Assembly: GCA_025558095.1 (NCBI GenBank)
Contig: JAIVFI010000031.1
Location: 496,001 to 560,000, forward strand
DNA: 64,000 nt
From: Hyaloraphidium curvatum
Lineage: Eukaryota > Monoblepharomycota > Hyaloraphidiomycetes > Hyaloraphidiales > Hyaloraphidiaceae
Direction of reading: 5' to 3'
The position numbers were made by a program, and so were the translations under genes. This document shows, piece by piece, positions 31,910 to 42,361 of the stretch (its first letter is position 1; each line of letters starts with the position of its first letter). The notes under the pieces were generated by a model. That model ran no database searches. It was not told the DNA's origin and worked only from the letters and a program-made list of their open reading frames with translations.

Positions 31910-33112
31910 TCACATCCCCCTCAGCACCGCCTCGAACCTTTCGATCACCTCCCCCACGGTCCACCTCCTCCCCGGGTCCCCCTCCCAGCACCCCGCCACT
32001 GCCTCCCACACCGCCTCGGGCACCCCGTCCGGCCTCGCGGGCCTGGTCCCCTGCGCCACCATCCTCGCGATCGCCCGCACCGAATGTCCTTCGAACGGGT
32101 ACCTGCCCCCCGACAGCGCCTCGTAGCACGCCATCCCCAGCGCGTACACGTCCGACGCCGCGCTGGGCGGGCGCCCGGCGAGCACCTCGGGCGCGACGAA
32201 CCCCGGGGTCCCTCGCGCGGCGGCGGACCGGTCCGCCGCCGCGTCCCGCGCCAGCCCGAGGTCGCCGAGCCGGCCGCGCCCGCGGACGACGAGCACGTTG
32301 GAGAGCTTGACGTCGCCGTGGGCGAGTCCGAGGGCGTGCATGGATGCGAGGCCGCGGGCGGCATCGAGGAGGAGGGAGAGGGCGGGGGGGAGGGGCCAGT
32401 GCAGGGAGGAGAGGTGGTCCCGCAGGTTTCCCCCGTCCGCGAGCTCCGAGACGAGCATCGGGGGGTCGACGCAGACGGCGAGCAGGTCGAGGATGTGCTC
32501 GCTGCCGCGGGCGCGGGACCAGGTGGCCGCCTCGCGGGCCAGGCGGGGGGCGGGGACCAGCTTGGCGGCGGCGGGGCGGCCGCGGAGGGTGCAGGGGTGC
32601 ACCGTGGCCGAGGAGCCGCGGCCGAGGATGCGGGCGGTGTCGACGACGATGTCGCAGGGGGGGACGAGGAGGGAGGGGGGCAGCGGGGGCGTCGAGGGCC
32701 GGGGGATGGCCGCGCGGTGCGGCGGGATGAGGGAGGCGAGGCTGCCTGCGCGCAGCACGGGCGCGAACGACGACGCCGCCGAGACGGACGTCATGCCGCG
32801 CTCGCCGACGGTGCTCTCGCTGCCGCGGTCCCGCTGGCGGTGCAGCACGGCGAATCCGAGCGCGAGGCCCACGACGACCATGCCGCCCAGCACGCCGCCG
32901 ACGATGGCGACCAGCGGCAGCGAGTCCGGCGCCCGCGGGGGCGGCGCGGCGGCGGCGATCGTCGCGGAGGGCGTCGCGGAGGCCGGCGTCGCGACGAGCG
33001 GCACGGCGGCGGAGGGCGTCGGCCCGCCCGGCAGTCCGTCGCCCGCGGCGCCGCTCTCGGCCGCAGACGCCACGGCGACGAGCAGCAGGAGCGCCAGCGC
33101 CGCAAACAGCAT
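31910..33112 (-). CDS. Receptor-like protein kinase, tyrosine-kinase-like group
   Basis: One exon, 400 residues. Signal peptide MLFAALALLLLVAVASAAES, a 45-residue Pro/Thr/Ala-rich ectodomain, one membrane helix (LPLVAIVGGVLGGMVVVGLA, about 66-90) and a cytoplasmic kinase domain from about residue 153. Kinase motifs: glycine loop LGRGSSATVHPC, AAAKLV with the ATP-anchoring Lys, catalytic loop HGDVKLSNVLV (HGD in place of HRD), metal motif DLG in place of DFG, and GTPGFVAPEVL with SDVYALGMACYEAL. The Lys and both Asp are kept, so it is probably active. An upstream in-frame ATG at 33232 would add 40 residues before the signal peptide. Receptor-like TKL kinases are rare in most fungi. Confidence 0.85.
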   Translation of the reverse strand: MLFAALALLLLVAVASAAESGAAGDGLPGGPTPSAAVPLVATPASATPSATIAAAAPPPRAPDSLPLVAIVGGVLGGMVVVGLALGFAVLHRQRDRGSESTVGERGMTSVSAASSFAPVLRAGSLASLIPPHRAAIPRPSTPPLPPSLLVPPCDIVVDTARILGRGSSATVHPCTLRGRPAAAKLVPAPRLAREAATWSRARGSEHILDLLAVCVDPPMLVSELADGGNLRDHLSSLHWPLPPALSLLLDAARGLASMHALGLAHGDVKLSNVLVVRGRGRLGDLGLARDAAADRSAAARGTPGFVAPEVLAGRPPSAASDVYALGMACYEALSGGRYPFEGHSVRAIARMVAQGTRPARPDGVPEAVWEAVAGCWEGDPGRRWTVGEVIERFEAVLRGM

Positions 33113-34229
33113 GGGATTGCCACGGAAGGGGGCGGAAGCGGCTCCGCAGCCCGCCTCCCGCCGGCCCCGCCGGCGGCCCCCCGTGCCGCGCAGAGCGGGT
33201 GCGCGCTCCAGCGGCCTCGCGGCGGCGCTCATGGCGGTGTCCTGGCAGGCCCAACGGCCGCCGAACCGCTGGGAGACGGCGGACAAGCCCGTGCGGAAGT
33301 CGAAGCCCGATTGGTGTTGCGCCGGTCGCACGGGCCGGCGCCGATCCGGCCCCCGCCCGCGGGTCCCCCCGAAAGTTGGCGATCGTCCGAAAGTGGCGGG
33401 AACGGTTGCCAGGAGAATCTGCAAGACCGTCTATCTGCAGTGCCGATCCGTGGGCTGCGGACTTCGCGGACGCCGCCATCAAGCCTGTTCGTTTCCCAGC
33501 TGCCCTCGCACGCTACATCCCGTCTGGGCTCCACATCCAATAAAGTGATGCCAAAGGAAAGTCATCGCGTCGCAGGCCAGCCCGAGCGGAAAAGACGATA
33601 CGAAGCTCACAAGCGCCGATTTCGTGCTCATTCGCCGCGGAAAGCCCATCGACTCAGCGAGCGCTGTGCTCTGTGCGCCATCAACAACAGTGACCGCGCT
33701 CTAACAGACAGGCAGGGCATCTCCGCGTCCGCGGTGGCCCCCTTCGGATTGGGCGACCGCCTCGCGGCCAGGAAACGCCTCGCTCGGTGCTCCGCCCCGC
33801 CCCGGCCCGCCGCGCCCACCTGCACCTGCGGTGCCGGCGCTCCACTACCGCCCCATCGACCTCGGAAGAAGCGATGCCGAGCCGGGCGCGGACGAGGGGA
33901 AGATCGGAACGGACCCGCCGGTGCGTCGTGCGTCGACGTCACCTCTGCGGATCTGGCTGTGCTTACCAACCCAATGGCCCACGGGGCACATTCTCCATTT
34001 CAAACCCGGCGCGTGCGGCTTCGGATGGCCGCAGTCGCCCGACGCAGTTCTCTTCTCGGGGTTGCGGGCTGTCGGGCGCTTTTTGGGAGATCTTGGGTGA
34101 GCACCCGAGTGAGACCCTTGAATTCCAGGATCGACAAGGGACGCTATATGTAGACCAGGGACGCTGGCCCGCACCCCCCAAACTCTTTCCCTGACTAACT
34201 AGCTCTCTCCATACATCTCTCCCGACCCG
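33113..34229. other. Long divergent intergenic region
   Basis: Lies between the kinase (minus) and a metalloprotease (plus). A TATA-like stretch, gctatatgtag at 34142-34152, is about 80 bases before the protease ATG and may be its core promoter. An isolated AATAAA occurs near 33539. Open frames here have no recognisable product. Confidence 0.4.
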
Positions 34230-36826
34230 ATGACCCGACAATTACTCTTCCCCGCCGCGGCCTTTGTGGTCGCGCTCGCGGCCGCTGCGGCGCCGGCCGC
34301 AGGGCAGGCCCTGTTCGGCGTCCCACCTTTCGCCCCCGACGCGCCGCCCGGCGCCACGCCCGACCCGTGGACCTCGCAGCGCTTCTCGGCAACCGTCGAC
34401 GCGGCGCTGCTCGGGGCCGCCGGCCCGCGCGAGATCGCGCTGGACATGTTCGGCCGGCGCGTGGTCGCCGTGAAGGACCGCTCCGAAACCGACGCGAGCA
34501 CCGGCGCCGTCTCGTACTTCGGCACCGTCGCCGGGGAGCCCATGTCGTCGGTGGTCTTTGTGGCCGAGCAGGACGGCCGCGTGGCAGGCACCGTGCGCAC
34601 GATGAACAAGTCCTACGCCGTGCTGCCCCAGGACTCGTCGATCCACTCGGTCGCCGAGCTGGACGTGCGCGCCTTTCCCGCCGAGGCGCACCCCCTCGTG
34701 CCGCAGGAAGACCTGCCGCCCGTCCCGGCCCGCTTCTGGACCGGGCGCCGGCTCTCCGCGCGCCAGGTCGCCACCATCGACGTGCTCGTGGTCTACACCC
34801 CGCAGGCCAGGGCGGCCGTGGGGGGCACCGCCAACATGGAGGCCCGGATCCGGCTGGCCGTGGCCGAGACCAACCAGGCCTACGCCAACTCCCGGATCAA
34901 CATGGTCATGCGGCTCGCGCACGCGGCCGAGATCGGCTACGGTTCGGGCGGGGACATGTACCAGGACCTGGACAGGCTCACGGCCACCTCGGACGGGTTC
35001 ATGGATGAGGTGCACATCCTGCGGGACAACTACGGCGCCGACGTGGTGTCGCTCTGGGTCTCGGTCGGCTCGTACTGCGGCCTCGGTGCGTCCTTCGCCC
35101 TCCCCGCCTGCCCGCTGATCTCACCCGTCACCTCCCTCGCCCCGGCCCCAGGCTGGCTCATGGGGGCCCCCAGCCTCGGCTTCGCCAGCTACGCGTTCAA
35201 CGTGGTGCACTACTCGTGCGCCACGGGCTACTTCTCCTTCGGCCACGAGGTCGGGCACAACATGGGCGCCAACCACGACCGCGCAAACAGCGGCGGCGGC
35301 CAGTCGTACCCGTACTCGTACGGGTACCAGGAGCCCACGGGGCTGTGGAGGACGATCATGGCGTACGATTGTCCGAAGGGGTGCGCGCGGCTGCAGTACT
35401 TTTCGAACCCGGCCGTGACCTACAACGGGCGCGCCATGGGGATCGACTCGACGCAGGCCAACGGGGCCGACAATGCGCGGACGTTCAACAACCACGCGCA
35501 GATCATGGCCGCCTGGCGCGCGGAGGTGACCAACCCGCGGACCTTTACGACGTGGACGGCCAAGACCACGACGTCGCGCACCCGCACGTCCTCGACGTCG
35601 CGCACCTTGACAACGTCGACCACTAGGACGGCGTCGACGACCCTGACCACGGTTGGTCCCTCCGCGCTGCGTTCGTTGCTTCCCCGTAGTTAAATCCCCG
35701 CATCCAGACCTCCCGCACGACCACCACCCTCTCCCCCAACGCCTTCACCCGCTGCGGCGGCTCCTTCCCCATCGAAGACCTCCTCTCCACCAACTCCTCC
35801 CTCATCTCCGACATCCCCACCTCCCTGACCCGCCTCGCGGTGCGGATCGACATGCAGCACACGTACCTCTCGGACATCGAGATCACCCTCGTCCGCGAAT
35901 CCGACGGCCTCTCGGCGGTGCTGTACCAGTTTGCCGGCTGCGAGTTCACCGCCTACGAGGGCGCCTCCTTCTCCTTCGACGACGGCGAGCCCGCGCTCCT
36001 GGGCGACGCCTGCGACGGCGGCGGGTTCAGGCCCGCCGAGGGCTTCGCGAGGTTCCTGGGCGGGCCGGCGGGCGGGAAGTGGACGCTGTCGGTGCTGGAC
36101 GGGTGGCAGGGGGAGACGGGACAGGTGTACGGGTGGTGCATCGAGGGGGAGGCGGCGCCGGCCTCGTCGACGGCGACCGCGACGACCGAGGCGCGGGCGA
36201 GCACCACCGGGACGGCGAGCACGACGCGGACGACGACGTCGCGGAGCACCTCGAGGACCGAGACCACGGTGGGTTGCATGCCTGCGGTGCCCGATCGCGC
36301 GGCTGACGATGCCGGTTCCGCCTGCAGTCCAGGACGAGGACGACGTCGACGTCCCGCACCCGTACCACGACTACATCAAAGGTTGGCTTATTCCTCTTCA
36401 AGGCGCACGCTGCAGCCGCTTACCTGCCTTGCCGCCCGGCAGACGCGCACTACGACTACGTCGAACACCCGCACGACGACGACTTCGAAGACCCGCACGA
36501 CGACGGACACGAAGGTGGGCTTCCCGCTGCCAAAGTTTCTGCGAAGGCGCTCACCTTTCCGATCGCAGACGCGCACCTCGACGACGACGAAAACCGCCAC
36601 CTCCAGCACCACCCGCGTCGCGCGGACGACCAGCGCCCCCGCGCAGGACGGTTCGCGGCGCACGACCAGCAGGCCCGCCGCGCTACCTGCCAAGTCCACC
36701 ACCCGCGGGCCGGCAGGGGACGCGGTCCGGAGGCCCACGACGCGGAGGGGGAGGAAGGCGACGACGAGGCGCAGGACCACGACGAGGAAGGCGAGGGGGA
36801 GGGTGGGGGCGTTCCAGTGGGGCTGA
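34230..36826 (+). CDS. Secreted reprolysin-like metalloprotease with P-domain
   Basis: Six exons: 34230-35085, 35152-35651, 35708-36268, 36328-36381, 36443-36514, 36569-36826; 766 residues. Signal peptide, then a propeptide-like region of about 170 residues (TAFSAT-type start, ARFWTGRRLSARQ), then the catalytic domain VATIDVLVVYTPQAR. The zinc site HEVGHNMGANH is at residues 317-327 and the Met-turn is TIMAYDCPKGC. From about residue 460 a P/Homo-B domain follows: FTRCGGSFPIEDL, MQHTYLSDIEITLVRESDG, GKWTLSVLDGWQGETGQVYG. The last 170 residues are Thr/Arg-rich; small phase-0 exons each encode TRTxTTT-type repeats, and the end is RGRVGAFQWG. Reprolysin plus P-domain is common in bacterial exoproteases. 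A close paralogue faces it at 39621-42361 with matching exon structure. Confidence 0.88.
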
Positions 36827-37393
36827 TTGCACGGGCTGGATGGGGACGACGAGAGAGGAAGGGCCCGCATGGAAGGGGCGTGTATATTCTGGAAACGCTG
36901 AACATCTGGACATCATCGCAGCGGTCACGGCTACCGGATTTCGCCGTGAGACGTGGACTCACCGCAGTAGTCGGGGCCCCGACGCCCCGATCGGCCACTG
37001 ACTCGACATCGCCGTCGTCCGCCGGCGACCCCGAGGGCTCACGTCCCCTCCTCACTCGGCCACAAGCATGGATTCTGAGGATTCTTGGGGCCGCATGGCG
37101 GGTCGATCGGGGTGGGTTGCTGCCGCGGCGGCCTGACGGACAGGCGGGCGTCCCGAATCGGGCTGTCTCCCACCGACGTCCCCGAAACGCCGCAGAACGC
37201 AGTCCGAGGGCGCCCACGCGGTCCCACAGCGGCGCTTCAATGCCATCCAGTGGCATCACTGCCCGCACCGGGGTCCCGATGCACGCCGTGCATCCCCGTC
37301 CCCGCGCAGATCGCCAGGGTTCTTGGACCCAGAACCGAGTCAGCGCCCGCCCCTTAGCCGCTCCCCCTGCCACACCCCCCAAACGCAGTAGCC
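36827..37393. other. Intergenic inside the protease inverted pair
   Basis: 3' flank of the plus-strand protease. Both strands have long open frames caused by base composition; none has a plausible start plus domain. No repeat shared with the opposite arm was visible. Confidence 0.35.
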
Positions 37394-37849
37394 ATGCCCC
37401 CCGTCAAGCCGCACCCGCGCAGGGCGTCGCGGCCGTCGCCCTCTGCCTTGCCCGCCCGCGCCGGGGAGGCCCCCGTGGCGCCGAGACCGACGCCCGCCGC
37501 TCCGGCCATCTGGGTCCTCCTGCCGCTCCCTCCCACGCCTCCGCCGACTACCGCCAACAAGGCGGCATTGCCACGAGCTCCGACGCCCCCGGGGGCGTCC
37601 GCCGCCCTCTTGCCGGCGCATGCCGCGCCACTCCCCGCCGACGGCGTGTTCCTCCCATCCCCCTGCGGCCCGGCGTCGCCGCTGCTTGCCGCTTCGGAGG
37701 GGGGCGCGGGGGACGGGTGGTCGTTGGCCTCCGAGGACGGTACTGGGGGAACGGAAGGGGAGAAAGGGGAGGAGGACAGGGAGGGGGAAGGGTGGGAAGG
37801 GTGGCCGTTTGGGGAGGGGGGGTTCGGGGAGGCGCTCGAGTGGGATTGA
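37394..37849 (+). CDS. Hypothetical Pro/Ala- then Gly/Glu-rich protein (doubtful)
   Basis: Possible intron-free gene of 151 residues. It begins with an ATG in a fair context (gtagccATG). The N-terminal 90 residues are Pro/Ala-rich; the C-terminal 45 are acidic and Gly-rich (GTGGTEGEKGEEDREGEGWE) and end GEALEWD. No domain or targeting signal is seen. The opposite strand is equally open and equally low in complexity, so the frame rests only on length and start codon. It could be non-coding. Confidence 0.3.
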   Translation: MPPVKPHPRRASRPSPSALPARAGEAPVAPRPTPAAPAIWVLLPLPPTPPPTTANKAALPRAPTPPGASAALLPAHAAPLPADGVFLPSPCGPASPLLAASEGGAGDGWSLASEDGTGGTEGEKGEEDREGEGWEGWPFGEGGFGEALEWD

Positions 37850-38271
37850 TGGCAAATGGAAGGGTCGGGATGGGCTCCAAAGGGCACTTATAAGCAGGCT
37901 TGATTGGGTCGGACGGTCGGCCAAAGCGGGTAGTTAGGGGACGTCCCCAAGGATACCATGAGTCACGTTTGACAAAACACAGTGTTACGCGCTGCAGGGG
38001 CGCATAGATACACAGTCCATCCATCAATGAGGGTTGCGATGCCGCAGTAGGTGGTTTTTCGCGGCGGTCCCGGACCGCCTGAACGCAAAACAGTCAGAAG
38101 AGTCACTCGTCCGACGAGGAGTCATTCGCCGACAGTAGGAAGTGTCATCCAGCCGCGTCCTTCCGGGCGACGCGGGGGCACAGAGATAGTCATAGGCAAT
38201 AGAGCACGCGACAAGGGCTGCGGCGGAGGGCAGGAGGCAGGCGATGGGCGGCAACGGAGGCAGAGAGCCCA
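37850..38271. other. Intergenic
   Basis: Convergent 3' flanks of two small predicted genes. Somewhat AT-richer near 37950-38050. Nothing else recognised. Confidence 0.35.
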
Positions 38272-38838
38272 TCAAACCGAAGCGGCCTCGATGTCGAGGT
38301 ACTCGTCGAACGCCCACGGCGCATCGGCCTCGGGGGCAAACAGCGGCACCCCCCGCGCGTCCTCGACGTCCAGGGGCGACATCAGGTCCACGATCTCGGC
38401 GAACAGCGAGTCGCCCCTGACGGGGGTCCCCGAGGCCAGCAGTGGGGCATCGGCCCACAGGTCGTGCTCAAAGTCGGCCAGCGCCGAGGAGGGCGATGGA
38501 GGGACCTCCGACAGCGCGAGGTCGGGCAGGTCGATGTCCGACGTGGGAGAGCCCTGCGAAAGCGGGGTCCACACTGGCGCGGGCGGGTCGGGGTCCGCGG
38601 CCGCCGGGGCCGGCGGGGCCGTGCGGGGCGCCGCACCCGGCGCAGTCCACTCGGTGGTCGCGTCCCACAGCACCGCGCGCGTCGGAAACACGATGTTGGC
38701 GAGCGACGGCGAGCGGCCGGCGGGCGGCGGGCTCGATTGAGAGAGCGCGCGCGCGCGCCGCGGCGACGGCGGAGGGGCGCGCCCGCGGGCGGGCGACGAC
38801 CGCATGCGGCGCGCGGGCGAGGGCGGCGAGCGGGCCAT
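38272..38838 (-). CDS. Small acidic hypothetical protein with basic N-terminus
   Basis: Intron-free, 188 residues. The first 40 residues are Arg/Ser/Pro-rich with repeated SPARR and SPRRARA-type motifs, which resemble a nuclear or CDK-phosphorylated region. The rest is acidic and hydrophobic (DIDLPDLALSEVPPSPSSAL, DSLFAEIVDLMSPLDVEDA, WAFDEYLDIEAASV). This pattern of acidic residues mixed with Leu, Phe and Trp resembles a transcription activation domain. No DNA-binding domain is visible. Family not recognised; the frame is supported by amino-acid composition better than that of its plus-strand neighbour. Confidence 0.5.
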   Translation of the reverse strand: MARSPPSPARRMRSSPARGRAPPPSPRRARALSQSSPPPAGRSPSLANIVFPTRAVLWDATTEWTAPGAAPRTAPPAPAAADPDPPAPVWTPLSQGSPTSDIDLPDLALSEVPPSPSSALADFEHDLWADAPLLASGTPVRGDSLFAEIVDLMSPLDVEDARGVPLFAPEADAPWAFDEYLDIEAASV

Positions 38839-39620
38839 GGCTGCCGGAGGTGGGATGGGACGTCCCCGGTGAATGCGAGTTCGGAGGGAAGTGAGGGGCT
38901 GGTCCCTAGCTCGCCGACCATGTGCTTTCCACGCCGAAAGTTCGACCCCAATCACGCGGGCGCCGCCTCCGGACTCCCAAATAGAGCCTCCAGGCACGTT
39001 CCGCCGGCCGGATGGACACCTTCGGCGCCGCCCTGGCCCCGCCCCGGTCCCCGATTGCTCGTTTGTCTCCCCCGGCGCCTGAACTGGCCAGCGGCCTGGG
39101 CCCTACCAGCACAGCGATCGCGCTCCCCTGGAATCGCACGTATCTCCGTCCCCATCGCACACCGGGTCTCCGCACCAGCACATCGTGGGTATGCAAATCA
39201 GATCCAAGATTCTCCGGTCACGGATGGCTCCCTGCGCCGGGGTTGAGTCCCCGCCTGGTTCGGAGACCGCCCCGCCGGCTTCCCGCCTCGCCGACCTGCC
39301 GCATTGCCGCTACTCTCTTCTGTTCCCCCGGCGACTCCTCCGGCACCCGACGACCCTCTCGGCCCTGCGCATCCGATGGCCGGCAAGGGGCCTGCGCCCC
39401 GCGGCAGATAGACTTAGCGCGTTCGGGTCTTCCGGGACGCTCCGAAAGGCTGCGGCTGGCCGGCCGCCGGCCGGCCACCAAAAAGCCGCGCTCCGACGCT
39501 CCGACCGATCGATCCGATGCGCGATGCGATGCCAAGTGCTCAGCATTTCCAGGGTATCCCTCACATGGGCCCGGATCCTCCGGCCCTCTAGCTCTCTCCC
39601 GCACCCATCCCGCCCCGCGC
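38839..39620. other. Intergenic, with a GGCC-rich palindrome
   Basis: Upstream region of the small acidic gene and 3' flank of the minus-strand protease. It contains a 21-base near-perfect palindrome of GGCC/CCGG units at 39457-39477. No gene recognised. Confidence 0.4.
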
Positions 39621-42361
39621 TCATCCCCACTGCAACGCCGCCACCCTCCTCCTCGCCCCCCGCGTCGTCGTCCTCCGCCTCGTCGTCTTCCTCCTCACCC
39701 GCCGCGTGGTAGCCCTGGCGTCCGCCGCCGGGGCACGCGTGGTCTTTTTTGCGGGGAGCACGGCGGCGCCCTTGCGCGTGGTGGCCTTGGACACGTCCCG
39801 CGCGGGGACCGAGGTGGTCCAGCGGCCTTTGCGCGTGGTGCGCACGGTGGTCGTGCGGGTGGTGCGGGTGGTGCTGGTGGTTTTCGTCTGCGGATGGGAG
39901 GATGAACATCGTTGAAGCCCGCACATGCATGGCAAAGCATACCTTCGTGTCCGTCGCGGTGCGGGTCTTCGTCGTCGTTTTCGTGCGGGTCTTGGTGTCC
40001 GTGGTCGTGCGCGTCTGCCGGACGGCAAGTTAGGTGAACGGCCGCCGCTGCGCGCCCCACGAAGAAGCCCACCTTTGTGTCCGTGGTCGTGCGCGTGTTG
40101 GAAGTCGTCGACGTCGTTTGCGTGCGAGTCTAAGGGGGGGGGGGGACGGGAATGGCACCGTCAGCTTGCGATCGGGCCCGTGGAACCAGACAACCAACCG
40201 CGGTCTCGGTCCTAGTGCGGCTCGCAGTCTCGGTCCTAGTGCGGCTCGCGGTCTCGGTTCTAGTGCGGCTCTGCGACGTCGTCGACGCCGTCTGCGTCGC
40301 CGATGCGGTCTCGGTGCTGCTCTGCGCCGGCGCTGTGGTGGTGGGCGCGGGCTGGGTCGTGCTCGCAGCCCGAACGGTCGTGCTCGCCGCCGGGACAGTC
40401 GTGCTCCTCGCAGGCGCCGTGGTGCTCTGCGCCGGCACCGTCGTGCTCTCGGCACCTCCGGCCGTCGACGTGGCCGGCGCCGCCTCGCCCACCATGCACC
40501 AGCCGAACACGGTCCCCGTGTCCTGGCTCCACGAGTCCAGCACCGACAGTGTCCACCTCCCCGCGGCCGGGGCGCCCAGGAACCGCGACAGCGCGTCAAG
40601 CGGCTTGAACACGGTGCCGGTGCAGCTCGTCCCCAGCGGTGCCGATGCCGCGTCGTCAAAGGCAAAGGTGACCCGGGTGGTGGCGTACGGGATGCACCCG
40701 GCGCTGCGGTACAGCACGGCGGCCAGGCCGTCCGAGGCGCGGGTGAGGGTGATGGTGAGGTCTGAGAGATACGTGTGCTGCATGTCGAGCTGGACCGAGA
40801 GGCGGGTGAGCGGGGAGGCGAGGTCCGCGTCGAGGGTGCTGTTGCGCGAGCCGAGGTCGACGATGGGGAAGGAGCCGCCGCAGCGGACGAAGCCGTTGGC
40901 GGGGATGGTGGTCGTCGTGCGCGAGGTCTGCATGCAGATGCGTTAGGAGGGGAGGCAAGGGGTCGCGGCGGGAGCGTACCGTGCTCCGGGTCGTCGAAGT
41001 CGTCCGGGTGCGCGAGGTCGTGGTCGTGGGGGTCTTTACCGTCCACGTCGTCACCGTCTGCGGGCTGGTCACTTCGGCACGCCACGCGGCCATGATCTGC
41101 GCGTGGTTGTTGAAGGTCCGCGCGACGTCGGCGCTGTTGGCGAGGGTCGAGTCCACGCCCATGGCGCGCCCGTTGTAGGTAACCTCGGGGTTGGAAAAGT
41201 ACTGCAGCCGGGTGCACCCGTTGGGACAGTCGTACGCCATGATGGTCCTCCACAGGCCCGAGGGCTCCTGGTACCCGTACGAGTAGGGGTACGAGCCGCC
41301 GCCGCCGCCGCTGTTTGCGCGGTCGTGGTTGGCGCCCATGTTGTGGCCGATCTCGTGGCCGAAGGTGAAGTAGCCCGTGGCGCACGAGTAGTGCACGACG
41401 TTGAAGGCCCAGCCGGCAAAGTCCAGGCTCGGGGTGCCCATGAGCCAGCCTGCGGGAACGGAGAGGGTTAAGAGTTGGTGCATTTGCCAGCAGGTCCAGA
41501 CGAACCGATGCCGCAGTAGGCGCCGACCGAGGTCCACAGCGAGACGACGTCGGCGCCGTAGTTGTTGCGCAGGATGTGCACCTCGTCCATGTACCCGTCA
41601 GAGACGGCGGTGAGCCGGTCCAGGTCCTGACCCATGTCGTTGGCCACGTAATTTATCTCCTGCATGTACGCCAGCCGCATGACCATGTTGATGCGGGAGT
41701 TGGCGTAGGCCTGGTTGGTCTCGGCCACGGCCAGCCGGATCCGGGCCTCGATGTTGGCGGTGCCGCCGACCGCCATCCTGACCTGCGGGGTATACACGAC
41801 GAGGATGTCTATGGTGGCGACCTGGCGCGCGGCCAGCCGGCGCTCGGTCCAGAAGCGCGCCGGGACTGGCGGCAAGTCCGCCTTCGGCACCTGAGGGTGC
41901 GCCTCGGCGGGGAAGGCGCGCACGTCGAGCTCGGCGACCGAGTGGATCGTGTCGTCCTGCGGCAGAACGGTGTACGACTTGTTCATCGTCCGCACGGTGC
42001 CCGCCACGCGGCCGTCCTGCTCGGCGACAAAGACCACCGATGACATCGGCTCCCCGGCGACGGTGCCGAAGTACGAGACGGCGCCGGTGCTCGGGTCGGT
42101 TTCGGAGCGGTCCTTCACCGCCACGACGCGGCGCCCGAACATGTCCAGCGCGATCTCGCGCGGGCCGGCCGCCCCGAGCAGCGCCGCGTCGACGGTTGCC
42201 GAGAAGCGCTGCGAGGTCCACGGATCGGGCCTGGCGCCGGGTGCGGGGTCGGGGGCGAAGGCCGGGACGCCAAAGAGCGCCTGCCCGGCTGCGGGCGCCG
42301 CCGCCGCCGCCGCGAGCGCGACCACGAAGGCCGCGACGGGGAAGAGTCTTTGTCGGGTCAT
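39621..42361 (-). CDS. Secreted reprolysin-like metalloprotease with P-domain, paralogue
   Basis: Six exons: 42361-41506, 41449-40980, 40927-40199, 40129-40073, 40014-39943, 39887-39621; 816 residues. Domain order and intron phases equal those of the protease at 34230-36826, and exon 1 is exactly 856 bases in both. Zinc site HEIGHNMGANH, Met-turn TIMAYDCPNGC, P-domain FVRCGGSFPIVDL to RWTLSVLDSWSQDTGTVFGW. The P-domain is followed by a mucin-like stretch with STTVPA-type units and three tandem RTRTETAS repeats, absent from the other copy. Two short exons give TRTxTTTxTK repeats and the end is RRRVAALQWG. N-terminal halves are nearly identical, tails much less. It is oriented tail-to-tail with its paralogue. 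Confidence 0.88.
40199..40270 (-). repeat. 24-base tandem repeat, three copies, in protease exon 3
   Basis: Three consecutive near-identical 24-base units encode RTRTETAS three times at the end of exon 3. They have no counterpart in the plus-strand paralogue. Expansion by slippage or unequal exchange is likely. Confidence 0.8.

Noticed and set aside
33533-33548. Plus-strand AATAAA as the end of a plus-strand gene
   Set aside because: The plus-strand frames before it are antisense to the kinase gene and lack any recognisable product.
36817-37893. Long plus-strand frame overlapping the protease end
   Set aside because: Overlaps the real final exon in another frame and consists of Arg/Pro/Gly-rich sequence.
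39457-39477. GGCC-rich palindrome as a regulatory site
   Set aside because: Simple GGCC/CCGG repetition is expected in very GC-rich DNA and has no second copy that I could see.
39012-39905. Plus-strand frame antisense to the second protease tail
   Set aside because: The minus strand carries the Thr/Arg tail shared with the paralogue, so this frame is a shadow.
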